DNA from: Roseateles depolymerans
GTDB lineage: Bacteria > Pseudomonadota > Gammaproteobacteria > Burkholderiales > Burkholderiaceae_C
NCBI RefSeq assembly: GCF_003387155.1
Contig: NZ_QUMT01000001.1
Location: forward strand, 124,001-188,000
Direction: 5' to 3'
DNA length: 64,000 bases
Under the pieces are notes generated by a model. It was given only the letters and a program-made list of their open reading frames with translations, did not search any database and had not been told where the DNA came from. Positions 45,246 through 54,084 of this stretch are shown in pieces. Position 1 is the first letter of the stretch; every line of letters starts with the position of its first letter. Made by a program: the position numbers and the translations under genes.

Positions 45246-46435
45246 GCTGCCACCTCCGCGGGCCCGCCTGCTGCCACCGTCGCTGCCCCCCACGCTGCCG
45301 TCACCTCCGGCTCCGCCCCAAGCGCGCCCCGCACATGGGCATCGATCAGGCAATGGATGAAGTGCAGCTTCGCCACCGCCGCCGCCGGCAGCACAAAGGG
45401 ATAGAAGTCGGGCTGTCCCATCGCGCGGGACATCTCGTTCATCACACAGGTCACCGCCACCCAGTCATGCAGCAGCGTCAGGAATTCCGCGCCGGTGGGG
45501 TGATCCTCCCGCCACAGGTCGCTGGGCTTGAATGGCGAGACGCTGGGCTCCTGTCGCTCGTGCCCCTCCAGCCACTGGGCGTCCGCCACCAGACCGAAGC
45601 TCTGGGCGGTGTCCAGCGTATCGCGCAGGTGCAGGTAGTGGCCCCAGCTCTCGGCCCAGTCTTCCCAGGGATGCGCGCCCGCATAGGCGGAGATGTAGCG
45701 CCGCTGCCAGCCCTGCACCGGTCCCTGGGTGTAATGGCGCTTCAGCGCGGCAGCGTAGTCCTCGCGGTCATCGCCAAACAGCGCCCGGCAGGGTGCCAGC
45801 CACTCCGTGCCGGCCACCAGCCGGTCCCAGTAATAGTGCCCGACCTCGTGACGCAGATGCCCCAGCAGGGTCCGGTAGGGTTCCCCAAATTGCGCCCGAG
45901 CCCGCTCCCGGTAGGCATCGTCCGCTTCCTCGATGTTGATGGTGATGACGCCGGTGGCATGGCCTGTCATCACCGGCATGCCGGGCTGTGAATGCAGCAG
46001 GTCGAACGCGAGTCCGCGCTGCGGGTCGTCCGCCTTCGGAACCACCGGCAGACCCAGTCCCAGCAGGTGGGAGACCAGTCGCCGCTTGGCCGCTTCCACA
46101 CGGCGCCACAGCTCGCCATTGCCGGGGTACGAGAGGTCCGGAATCATCCGGCTCAAGCGGCAGCTCAGGCACAGCGGGGCCGTGGTGCCGCCGTCATCCC
46201 GCACCAGCCAGTTGCAGCCAATGGCGCTGGAAAAGTTCTGGCAGCGGCGATAGGTGACCGACGGATTTCCGTCCAGATGGAAACGGTCCGGCGCCTGCGT
46301 GGGTCGCATGGCGCGCAGCGCCCCCTCGTCCGCCACATAGCCCAGCGCCGAGCCGCAGGACAGGCAGGAGGAGTTGCGGAAGAACACAGGCTTGCCGCAA
46401 CTGCACTGGTAATTTCGAGCCAGCGTGGACGTCAT
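45242..46435 (-). CDS. Zinc-ribbon plus putative zinc metallopeptidase protein
   Basis: This 397-aa protein has an N-terminal zinc ribbon (CSCGKPVF and CLSCGS), further Cys pairs (CQNF, CLSC) and a peptidase motif HEVGHYYW (about residue 225). A later ESWGHYLHLRDT stretch may hold another ligand. It matches the putative zinc-binding metallopeptidase family. Start 46435 (MTSTLARNY) is placed just before the first zinc ligands. It is coupled to the transglutaminase gene and may share substrates. Confidence 0.88.
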   Translation of the reverse strand: MTSTLARNYQCSCGKPVFFRNSSCLSCGSALGYVADEGALRAMRPTQAPDRFHLDGNPSVTYRRCQNFSSAIGCNWLVRDDGGTTAPLCLSCRLSRMIPDLSYPGNGELWRRVEAAKRRLVSHLLGLGLPVVPKADDPQRGLAFDLLHSQPGMPVMTGHATGVITINIEEADDAYRERARAQFGEPYRTLLGHLRHEVGHYYWDRLVAGTEWLAPCRALFGDDREDYAAALKRHYTQGPVQGWQRRYISAYAGAHPWEDWAESWGHYLHLRDTLDTAQSFGLVADAQWLEGHERQEPSVSPFKPSDLWREDHPTGAEFLTLLHDWVAVTCVMNEMSRAMGQPDFYPFVLPAAAVAKLHFIHCLIDAHVRGALGAEPEVTAAWGAATVAAGGPAEVAA

Positions 46436-46601
46436 GAGGGCACCGGGAGCGTGGAGGGAATGAAGGAGTGCTTCACAGGCAACCGTCACGCCTGCCCGTG
46501 TGAACCGACACGCCTGCCTGCATGAATCCTGAGTCAATGTGGCGACACGCGGATGAATACCCACATCGCAAGGCTTGCTGACACAAACAAGTTGGCAAAG
46601 C

Positions 46602-46617
46602 CTGTATATTCATCCAG
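46602..46617 (+). promoter_or_regulatory. LexA (SOS) box
   Basis: CTGTATATTCATCCAG fits the CTG-N10-CAG LexA consensus with an AT-rich core. It lies 20-35 bases upstream of the radical SAM repair gene start. Regulation of the two-gene repair operon by DNA damage is therefore likely. Confidence 0.8.
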
Positions 46618-46636
46618 CAGTTTTGACAACACTTCC

Positions 46637-47941
46637 ATGGACACCCAACGCAAGCTGGCCATCCTGGCCGACGCCGCCAAGTACGACGCCTCCTGTGCCT
46701 CCAGCGGGACGGACAAACGCGATTCGTCCAAGGGCAAAGGCATCGGATCCACCGAAGGCATGGGCATCTGCCACAGCTATGCCCCGGACGGCCGCTGCAT
46801 TTCGCTGCTCAAGATCCTGCTGACCAACCATTGCCAGTACGACTGCCTCTACTGCGTGAACCGCGCCTCCAGCAATGTGGCGCGGGCGCGCTTTCGCGTG
46901 GATGAAGTGGTGGCCCTGACGCTGGACTTCTATCGCCGCAACTACATCGAAGGGCTGTTTCTCAGCAGCGGCATCGTCAAGAGTCCGGACTACACGATGG
47001 AGCAGGTGGTCGAGGTGGCGCGAGTGCTGCGGGAAGAGCACGATTTCCGCGGCTACATTCACCTCAAGACCATTCCCGATGCCAGCGAGGACCTGCTGCA
47101 GCGCGCCGGCCGCTATGCGGACCGGCTGAGCATCAACGTCGAACTGCCCACCGAACAAGGCCTGCAACAACTGGCCCCGGAAAAGGACGGCGTGGCCATC
47201 CGCCGCTCGATGGGCCGGCTCAAGCTGCACATCGACGATGCCAAGGAGGCGCGCAAGTCGTCCGCGGCGGTGCCCATCCGCGTCATTCCCGGGGCGGGGG
47301 CCCGACCGGCCAAGCCGCCGCGGTTTGCGCCGGCGGGCCAGAGCACCCAGATGATCGTCGGCGCCGATGGCAGCGATGACCGCAGCATTTTGCGCAGCAG
47401 CGCCACGCTCTACGGCACCTATCGCATGCGCCGGGTCTACTACTCGGCCTTCAGCCCCATTCCGGATGCATCCCGCGCCTTGCCGCTGCAGGCGCCGCCG
47501 CTGGTGAGGGAGCACCGGCTCTACCAGGCGGACTGGCTGATGCGCTTCTACGGCTTTGGCCATGAGGAGATCGTGGACGACGGCACCGGCCTGCTGCGCC
47601 TGGACGTGGACCCGAAACTGGCCTGGGCGCTGGCCCATCCGGAGCGCTTTCCGGTGGACCTGAATGCAGCGCCCAAGGAACTGCTGCTGCGGGTGCCGGG
47701 CCTGGGCGTGGAGTCGGTGGGAAAGCTGCTGCAGGCCAGGCGCCTGCGCCGCATCCGCGCGGAAGACCTGCAGCAGATGAAGGTGGGGCTGCGCAAGGTG
47801 CTGCCGTTTGTGGAGGTGGACGGGCACCGGCCTCGCGGTGACGTGGGTGAGCATCTCCTTCGGCAGTGGGCGGCCCCCGCGACGTCGGATCGTGCTCATG
47901 CACCCACTCATGCACCCGTTCAGTTGGGGCTGTTCGCATGA
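46637..47941 (+). CDS. Putative DNA modification/repair radical SAM protein (TIGR03916 type)
   Basis: This 434-aa protein starts MDTQRKLAILADAAKYDASC, the typical family N-terminus. The radical SAM motif CQYDCLYC is followed by the TIM-barrel core. A C-terminal helix-hairpin-helix DNA-binding segment is present (LNAAPKELLLRVPGLGVESVGKLLQARRLRRI). Family members are linked to a DUF4130 protein and thought to act on damaged or modified bases; the reaction is unproved. Its end overlaps the next gene (ATGA). Confidence 0.92.
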   Translation: MDTQRKLAILADAAKYDASCASSGTDKRDSSKGKGIGSTEGMGICHSYAPDGRCISLLKILLTNHCQYDCLYCVNRASSNVARARFRVDEVVALTLDFYRRNYIEGLFLSSGIVKSPDYTMEQVVEVARVLREEHDFRGYIHLKTIPDASEDLLQRAGRYADRLSINVELPTEQGLQQLAPEKDGVAIRRSMGRLKLHIDDAKEARKSSAAVPIRVIPGAGARPAKPPRFAPAGQSTQMIVGADGSDDRSILRSSATLYGTYRMRRVYYSAFSPIPDASRALPLQAPPLVREHRLYQADWLMRFYGFGHEEIVDDGTGLLRLDVDPKLAWALAHPERFPVDLNAAPKELLLRVPGLGVESVGKLLQARRLRRIRAEDLQQMKVGLRKVLPFVEVDGHRPRGDVGEHLLRQWAAPATSDRAHAPTHAPVQLGLFA

Positions 47942-48777
47942 GGCGCGTCGTTCTGCAAGGGCCGGCGGACGTGGCCGGTTTTCGTCGCCAGGCACGAGCA
48001 CTGGCGGCGGCAGATGTCCCGCCAGACCAGGTGGTGTGGGCCACGGTCGGGCAGGCCGACGACTTGTTCAGTTCGATGCAGGACGAGGACGCCGACACCC
48101 CGCCTGCCGCGTCATCCCGCTTCACCGTCCCGGCCGGTTTCGTGCGCCTGTGTGACGCGGCGCTGCTGCACAGCGACCCCCAGCGTTTTGCGCTGATGTA
48201 CCGGCTGCTGTGGCGCCTGAAGCAGTCGCCCTCGCAGTGGATGGACACGCTCGATCCCGAACGCCGCCGTGCCGATCACATGGCGCGCGACGTCCGCCGG
48301 GCCATCCACAAGATGCATGCGTTCGTGCGCTTTTTTCCTGTGCAGGACGATCAGGGCGAGCAGTACCTCGCCTGGTTCGAGCCGCCCCATTTTGTCGAGG
48401 AAGCGGCTGCGCCCTTTTTTGCGCGACGCTTTGCCAACATGCGCTGGGCGATCCTCACGCCGCGCTGCACCTTGTCGTGGGATGGACAGACGCTGACCAC
48501 CGGGCCGGCCGGCCGACGTGAAGACGTGCCGCCGATGGATGCCGGCGCCGAACTCTGGCTGACCTATTACCGCAGCATCTTCAATCCAGCGCGGCTGAAG
48601 GTGTCGATGATGGAGAAGGAGATGCCGCGCCGGTACTGGGCGAATCTGCCGGAAGCGGCGCTGATCGACCCGCTGATCGCGCAGGCCCACGAGCGCACCA
48701 CCGGCATGCTGACCGCTGACGCGACCGAGCCTCGAAGAATCCGGCCGATGCGGCCCGTGGATCGCAGCGGCGACTGA
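47938..48777 (+). CDS. TIGR03915 family putative DNA repair protein (DUF4130)
   Basis: This 279-aa protein shows the DUF4130 pattern: RFALMYRLLWRL, DVRRAIHKMHAFVRFF, YLAWFEPPHFV, FFARRFANMRWAILTP and AELWLTYYRSIFNPARLK. In many bacteria this domain is fused to a UdgX-like uracil-DNA glycosylase; here it is alone, with no glycosylase domain. It overlaps the radical SAM gene by 4 bases and is presumably its working partner, under the same LexA box. Confidence 0.9.
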   Translation: MRRVVLQGPADVAGFRRQARALAAADVPPDQVVWATVGQADDLFSSMQDEDADTPPAASSRFTVPAGFVRLCDAALLHSDPQRFALMYRLLWRLKQSPSQWMDTLDPERRRADHMARDVRRAIHKMHAFVRFFPVQDDQGEQYLAWFEPPHFVEEAAAPFFARRFANMRWAILTPRCTLSWDGQTLTTGPAGRREDVPPMDAGAELWLTYYRSIFNPARLKVSMMEKEMPRRYWANLPEAALIDPLIAQAHERTTGMLTADATEPRRIRPMRPVDRSGD

Positions 48778-48795
48778 ATCAACGCCGCACGCAAA

Positions 48796-48818
48796 AAAGC
48801 GGGCCTGCCGCCCGCTTT
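48796..48818. terminator. Bidirectional terminator between convergent genes
   Basis: AAAGCGGGC and GCCCGCTTT form a 9-base stem with a 5-base loop. It has an A-run on the left and T residues on the right, so it can serve the repair operon and the TPR gene from opposite sides. Confidence 0.8.
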
Positions 48819-48845
48819 CCAACTCCTGCGCCGCGCGCGCCGGGA

Positions 48846-49448
48846 TCAGTTGATCGGGTCGGCCTGCACCGGCTGCGCGATGACTTGGCTGTAGGCCCGG
48901 AAATGACGGGCCGAGCGGCGCGGCTCGCCGATGTCCTCATACAGCAGGCCCAGCTCATAGTGGGCATCGCCCAGCATCGGATCCAGGGCCAGCGCACGAT
49001 GATAGGCATGGATGGCCTGCACGCTGCGACCGGCGGCGGACAGGACGCGCCCGGCCTGCAGCTGCAGCAGGGCCACGTCGCTGCACCAGCCCAGCGCCTG
49101 GTCCACCACTTCCAGCGCGTCGTCATGGCGCCCCTGGCGGCTGAGCAAGGCGGTGAGGTCGGCGAAGGCCTGGACCTCGCAAGGATTCTGCGCAATCGCC
49201 TGACGAAGCTCGACTTCGGCGGCCTCGTCATCGACCGGATCGGTCAGGCGGGCCAGGTCTTGCAGCTCCTCCACGGCAGCATCGGTCCAGCGACGGGCCA
49301 GACCCATGGCCTGCACATCTTCCGCCCGGAAGCACAGCGACATCAGCACACTTCCCGCTGCCACGGCGTCGGCATTGGCTGCCTGCACCGCGGTGGACGG
49401 CGCGTTCAGGGAAGGGCTGTGAGCACGGGCTTGGGCTTGGGCGTTCAT
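48846..49448 (-). CDS. TPR repeat protein
   Basis: This 200-aa protein has at least three tetratricopeptide repeats in residues 85-190 (AEVELRQAIAQNPCEVQAFADLTAL, SRQGRHDDALEVVDQAL, QAIHAYHRALALDPMLGDAHYELG). It is a protein-interaction scaffold; no signal peptide is visible. The N-terminal ~40 residues are Ala/Ser-rich. Partner unknown. Confidence 0.85.
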   Translation of the reverse strand: MNAQAQARAHSPSLNAPSTAVQAANADAVAAGSVLMSLCFRAEDVQAMGLARRWTDAAVEELQDLARLTDPVDDEAAEVELRQAIAQNPCEVQAFADLTALLSRQGRHDDALEVVDQALGWCSDVALLQLQAGRVLSAAGRSVQAIHAYHRALALDPMLGDAHYELGLLYEDIGEPRRSARHFRAYSQVIAQPVQADPIN

Positions 49449-49639
49449 GATGGCGGCTTCGATGTCGTTGGGAGTTGCCGCTACGGTATCTGTCCGTCTT
49501 GCCCGGGACTGCCAGCGGATGCGGCGTTGTCTTGTAGGACAAGAGGAAGTCCGCCCAGAGGCATGCCGTTTGCCGTCAAGGCCGCCTGGGATCGGGTCAC
49601 GCTGAGTGATCCAGCCCCTTCAACAGAAAGCGAATCACC

Positions 49640-49852
49640 ATGGATAAGAACTGGAGTACCCAAGTCATCGCGCATGTGGAGAACGGCGACTTCGACGGCG
49701 CCCTCAGCATGATTCAGCACTGCGCCTCGCAGCCGCTGCTGGACGAGCTGAAGGCGGCGCTGGCCCGCACGGGCCTGGACCATGGCGCCGGGGCCGCCCG
49801 CCTGCTGGGCGCGGTGCTGGAGCGCCAGATGGCGCTGGAAGCGCGGGCGTGA
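49640..49852 (+). CDS. Hypothetical small helical protein
   Basis: This 70-aa Ala/Leu-rich protein (MDKNWSTQVIAHVENGDFDGALSMIQ) has two or three helices like a single TPR-type hairpin. A purine-rich AGAAAGCG lies upstream. It is isolated between divergent and convergent genes. It is probably real but unrecognised. Confidence 0.55.
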   Translation: MDKNWSTQVIAHVENGDFDGALSMIQHCASQPLLDELKAALARTGLDHGAGAARLLGAVLERQMALEARA

Positions 49853-49880
49853 ATCGGAGGCTTGAGCCGGGAGCCTGAGC

Positions 49881-50864
49881 CTAGAACCGCTCCGGCACGA
49901 ACATCTCCGGCGGCACGGGCTGCCGGGAGTAGTCCGCATGCCGCTCCCGCTCCGGCAGGCGCACCTCGGTGCGCTGCACTTCCTGGTAGTCGAAATGGTC
50001 CAGCAGATGCTGGATGCAGTTGAGCCGGGCGCGTTTCTTGTCGTCCGCGGCCACCACCCACCAGGGTGCTTCGGGGATGTGGGTGCGCTCCAGCATCAAC
50101 TCCTTGGCCCGGGTGTAGTCCTCCCAGCGGCGGCGTGATTCCAGGTCCATCGGCGAGAGCTTCCACTGCTTCAGCGGGTCGTGGATGCGTCCGAGGAAGC
50201 GCAGGTGCTGTTCTTCATCGCTGATGGAGAACCAGTACTTGATCAGGCGAATGCCCGATCGCACCAGCATGCGTTCGAACTCGGGCACGGAGCGGAAGAA
50301 TTCCTCCACCTCGTTCTCGGTGCAAAAGCCCATCACCCGTTCCACGCCGGCGCGGTTGTACCAGCTGCGGTCGAACAGCACGATCTCCCCAGCCGCAGGC
50401 AGGTGAGGCACATAACGCTGGAAGTACCACTGGGTGCGCTCGCGGTCGTTGGGGGCGGGCAGGGCCACCACGCGGCACACGCGCGGGTTGAGCCGCTGGG
50501 TGATGCGCTTGATGGCGCCGCCCTTGCCGGCCGCATCGCGACCCTCGAACAGGATCACCACCTTCTCACCGGTGTGCTGCACCCAGTCCTGCAGCTTGAC
50601 CAGCTCGCGCTGCAGTCGGAATAGATGCTTGAAGTAGGACAGCCGATCGCTGTGCTCGTGGCCATTCACGTCCAGCGAGAGCAGGGCCTCGTCGACGGCG
50701 CGGTCTTCGATCTCGAGCTCCAGCTCTTCGTCATAGCCGTCCAGCAGGTCGCGGCGGATGCGGGCGACCAGGTCCCGGTCGTCGGACTTCCGCTGCGCAG
50801 CGGGTTGTTCTGACGCGCTGCTGGTCGGCTCCGCGCCCCGATCCTCTTTCGAACTCCCGCTCAT
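49881..50864 (-). CDS. ppk2: Polyphosphate kinase 2
   Basis: This 327-aa protein has the PPK2 motifs: Walker A FEGRDAAGKGG, VVALPAPNDRERTQWYFQRY and Walker B/lid DRSWYNRAGVERVMGFC. PPK2 transfers phosphate between polyphosphate and nucleoside mono- or diphosphates. A polar N-terminal extension (residues 1-45) is nonconserved. It overlaps the MFS gene upstream (ATGA at 50861-50864), so they form one operon. Confidence 0.94.
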   Translation of the reverse strand: MSGSSKEDRGAEPTSSASEQPAAQRKSDDRDLVARIRRDLLDGYDEELELEIEDRAVDEALLSLDVNGHEHSDRLSYFKHLFRLQRELVKLQDWVQHTGEKVVILFEGRDAAGKGGAIKRITQRLNPRVCRVVALPAPNDRERTQWYFQRYVPHLPAAGEIVLFDRSWYNRAGVERVMGFCTENEVEEFFRSVPEFERMLVRSGIRLIKYWFSISDEEQHLRFLGRIHDPLKQWKLSPMDLESRRRWEDYTRAKELMLERTHIPEAPWWVVAADDKKRARLNCIQHLLDHFDYQEVQRTEVRLPERERHADYSRQPVPPEMFVPERF

Positions 50865-52288
50865 GGTCCCGCCTTGGTCCTGGTGTGTGAAACGGCCGAT
50901 GATTCAGGGGCCGGATGACGGTTTCGTGAAGCCGCTGGCACGGCAGCTGGACGACGGAAGGCCTGCGGATACTGACGCTCATACCAGCCCACTGCGTCCG
51001 CGGCGGACAGGCCCAGCAAGGTGCGCAGACCCGGCACGGCCAGCAGCAGCAGGCCGGCACCGAGGAAAGCGGCACCGTGCAGCGCGTAGACCGTTTCCAC
51101 CCGCCACTGCAGGAGCATACCGCCGGCGAGCATCGGCGCGCCCGTGGCCGCCAGCGAGGCCACGGTGAGCTGTGCGGCCGCCATGCGCGAGCGGAAGTCT
51201 TCGGGGATGGCCAGTGAGCGCAGTGTCTGGCCGGTCAGTTGGGTGAGGGAGGTGCAGGCGCCCATGAGCGCCAGCAGGCCGGCCACCATCGCCGGATGCC
51301 GGCAGGCGGAGAGGGCGCCGATGCAAAGGCCGCACAAAGCCACGGCCGTCATCATGGCGCGGTGGCGCCCCAGGCGCTGAATCAATGCTTCGGCAACACC
51401 CAGCACACCGATCAGCACGCCCATGGCAAGCGCCGCCTGGCACAGCCCCAGCCATGCGGTCGAGGCGTGCAGGGCCTGCAGACGCAGGGGCAGCAGCAGC
51501 CCGACAGCGGGCCCGTAGAACAGCATCATCAGCGCACCGGAGAGCGTCCACCACCGGTCTACCCGCACCTGCCATTTGGCGCGCCAGCCTGCCCGGAGCA
51601 GATCGAGCCAGGGCGGCCGGCCCACATCAACGGTGCGGATCGCCGGCCCGCGCAGGGCGAGGCCGGCTGCTGCGCACAGGCCCGCGACGAACGCATGCAG
51701 GCACAGCGAGGCCTGCAGCGCGCCGCAGGCCAGGGCCAGTCCTGCCAGCAGCGGTCCGCTCAGGCTGCCAATGGCCTGCCAGCCCCGACGCAGGCGAATG
51801 GCCTGCGACAGATGCCCCGGCGCCACGAGATCCGGCAGCAAGGCCACCTGCGCGGGTTGGGTGACGGCCTGCGCCATGGCTGCCAGCGCGCCGGTGATGA
51901 CCAGCATCTGCCAGCCCAGCACACCGGCGCAGGCGAGCAGGGCCTGAAGCAGCGCGATGAGCCCCAGGGCCAGGGATCCCCACCGGATCAGGCCTGGCTT
52001 GGCGAACCGGTCCCCCAGCGGCGACAGGACCGGCAGGCCCACCAGGGTGGTCAGGGCCAGCCACGCACTGAAGACCACCAGCGCGCCAGGCCCGCCCCGT
52101 TCCGCCAGCCAGGAGAGCGCCGCCGTGTGTCCCAGACCCATGGCGCAGCTGCTGAGCAGTTCGAGCGTCAGCAGCGACCGGGCGGGGCCCGGCAGCGAGC
52201 GGAAGGTGGCCGACTGGAGCCGTCCCAGGGGGAGTTGCAGCAGCCGCCGTAGTCGCAGTGGCAGTCGAAATCGAAGTAGGAGGAGCAT
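50861..52288 (-). CDS. MFS transporter, operon with ppk2
   Basis: This 475-aa protein has 10-12 hydrophobic segments. The loop 2-3 region after GLPVLSPLGDRFAKPG fits the drug-exporter MFS motif. The N-terminal Arg/Leu-rich stretch (MLLLLRFRLPLRLRRLL) is unusual. The substrate is unknown. It is translationally coupled to ppk2 and divergent from the MocR-like regulator across an operator array, so its expression is probably controlled by that regulator. Confidence 0.87.
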   Translation of the reverse strand: MLLLLRFRLPLRLRRLLQLPLGRLQSATFRSLPGPARSLLTLELLSSCAMGLGHTAALSWLAERGGPGALVVFSAWLALTTLVGLPVLSPLGDRFAKPGLIRWGSLALGLIALLQALLACAGVLGWQMLVITGALAAMAQAVTQPAQVALLPDLVAPGHLSQAIRLRRGWQAIGSLSGPLLAGLALACGALQASLCLHAFVAGLCAAAGLALRGPAIRTVDVGRPPWLDLLRAGWRAKWQVRVDRWWTLSGALMMLFYGPAVGLLLPLRLQALHASTAWLGLCQAALAMGVLIGVLGVAEALIQRLGRHRAMMTAVALCGLCIGALSACRHPAMVAGLLALMGACTSLTQLTGQTLRSLAIPEDFRSRMAAAQLTVASLAATGAPMLAGGMLLQWRVETVYALHGAAFLGAGLLLLAVPGLRTLLGLSAADAVGWYERQYPQAFRRPAAVPAASRNRHPAPESSAVSHTRTKAGP

Positions 52289-52368
52289 CGCGCAGACCTG
52301 GGAGGCAAGGAGCTCGCACTCTAGGCAGCGATGCGCAACGGCGGCAGAGCCAGGCAGGGCCGTGTCGG

Positions 52369-52534
52369 ATCGATACAGGGTCGCCGCCCCATGGGAGTAG
52401 ATGCACCGCAGTGCAACCCACCTGCGGTCATGGTCGCCTCGAAGCGGGTCGGACCTGGGGGTGAAGCCGACTTGCGATGACCCTCGGCCTGATCCGGCCC
52501 TGTATCGATCTACGCCGCACCGCCCTGTATCGAT
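52369..52534. promoter_or_regulatory. Operator array for the MocR-like regulator (three CCCTGTATCGAT sites)
   Basis: The motif CCCTGTATCGAT occurs twice as direct repeats (52498-52509 and 52523-52534, 25 bases start to start) and once inverted (52369-52380). MocR/GntR-type regulators typically bind such direct repeats with two-turn spacing. The array lies between the regulator and the divergent MFS-ppk2 operon and probably controls both. Confidence 0.78.
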
Positions 52535-52569
52535 CCAGGCGCCGCTCCGCGCGGTATCGTTGCGGACCT

Positions 52570-54084
52570 TTGAGCCACCGTCCTGCCCCCTTGCACCTCC
52601 CCGTTCCCCGTTCCGCCCCTGACGACGCCCCCGCCAAGTTCCGCTACCAGGCGCTGGCGGCGCATCTGGCGCAGGCGCTGCGGGATGGACGATTTCCGCC
52701 CGGCGCGCGGCTGCCCTCGGTGCGTGAGCTGTGCGAGACCCATGGCGCCAGCCTTTCCACCGTCACCCATGCCCTGCATCGCCTGGAGGATGCGGGCCTG
52801 ATCGAAGCCCGTGCGAGGTTGGGATTCTTTTCCTGCGTGGCGCCCGATGGGGCGTCCGATGGGGCAGAAACGGGCGGGCCGCCGCCCACGTCGGTCACCC
52901 CGGAGGCCCTGGATACACGGCGGGAACGCCTCATGGCACTGGCGGCCCACCGCGACGGTCAGCTGTCACTGGGGCACCTGGGTCTGCCCGACGATCTCCT
53001 GCCGCTGGCCGCACTGCGCCGATGGACCCGCCACCATGTCCGCGACGACGCTGCCGCGCTGGCGCGTGGATGGGTGGGCGGTTCCGGTCGCCTGAAACAG
53101 CAACTGGCCCAGCGCCTGCGGCGTCGGGGATGCGAGGTGCAGGAGTCTGACCTCGTGGTCACCACGGGGGAGGGCGAAGCGCTGAGTCTGTGCCTGGAAG
53201 CGCTCACGCGTCCCGGCGATGCGGTGGCGGTGACCAGCCCGGTGCCGCTTCGTCTGCTGGAGCTGCTGCAGTCGCGGGGGCTGCGGGTCCTGGAGCTTGG
53301 GCTACCGTCCGCCGGGGTTGCTGCGGCTGCACCCACTGCGACCTCGCCCGTGGTGATCGACCTGGAATCACGCATCCAGACGGACCGCCCTGCCGTCTGC
53401 ATCGTGGACCTGGCCACGTCCGCCCTGAACGGCATGGCCTGGGACGAAGCGGCCTGCCGCTCGCTGGTGGCGCTGTGCACGCGGCATGGGCTGCCCCTGA
53501 TCGAATGCGACCTGCTGGGTGAGTTGACGCTGCGCCCTGACGCGCCGCCGCTGCTCAAGGCCCTGGACGAGGCCGATCGGGTGCTGCATTGCGGCAGCAC
53601 CGCCTGCGTGACGGGCGTCGGCATGCAGGTGGGATGGGTGGCCAGCGGACGGCATCGGGTGCAACTGATGGCGGCGCGGGCGGTGCATGGCGAACTGCTG
53701 CCCGGACTGCACGACCAGGTGCTGGCGGATTTTCTGGGCAGCGAGGATGCTGATCGCCACCTGCGCCGACTCCGGCGCCAGTTGCTGCGACGAATCAGCG
53801 CTTGGACCGCAGCCGTGCTGGCGCACTTTCCCCCCGGCACGACGGTGCAGCGCAGCCACGCGGGGCATCAGCTCTGGGTGACGCTGCCGCAAGGGCTCAG
53901 TGCCCAGCGGCTTCTGGCCCAGTCCCGGCTGCATGGCATCAGCTTCGTGCCGGGCAGCGTGTTCACGCTGGGACGCGCTTATGACAGCGGCCTGCGACTC
54001 ACCGCTGCCTGCGACCTCGATGCGACCCGCCGCGAAGCGCTTGCCCGGGTGGGCAGGCTGGCACGCGGCATGATGGCCCCTTGA
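52570..54084 (+). CDS. MocR-like GntR regulator with degenerate aminotransferase domain
   Basis: This 504-aa protein has an N-terminal winged helix (about residues 25-90, FRYQALAAHLAQALRDG then LPSVRELCETHGASLSTVTHALHRLE) fused to a fold-type I aminotransferase domain. The normally conserved PLP lysine of the GSFSK motif is replaced (HCGSTACVTGVG), so PLP binding by a Schiff base is doubtful. TTG 52570 is chosen because the earlier ATG would put the operator repeats inside the coding region. It probably senses another ligand. Confidence 0.85.
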   Translation: MSHRPAPLHLPVPRSAPDDAPAKFRYQALAAHLAQALRDGRFPPGARLPSVRELCETHGASLSTVTHALHRLEDAGLIEARARLGFFSCVAPDGASDGAETGGPPPTSVTPEALDTRRERLMALAAHRDGQLSLGHLGLPDDLLPLAALRRWTRHHVRDDAAALARGWVGGSGRLKQQLAQRLRRRGCEVQESDLVVTTGEGEALSLCLEALTRPGDAVAVTSPVPLRLLELLQSRGLRVLELGLPSAGVAAAAPTATSPVVIDLESRIQTDRPAVCIVDLATSALNGMAWDEAACRSLVALCTRHGLPLIECDLLGELTLRPDAPPLLKALDEADRVLHCGSTACVTGVGMQVGWVASGRHRVQLMAARAVHGELLPGLHDQVLADFLGSEDADRHLRRLRRQLLRRISAWTAAVLAHFPPGTTVQRSHAGHQLWVTLPQGLSAQRLLAQSRLHGISFVPGSVFTLGRAYDSGLRLTAACDLDATRREALARVGRLARGMMAP

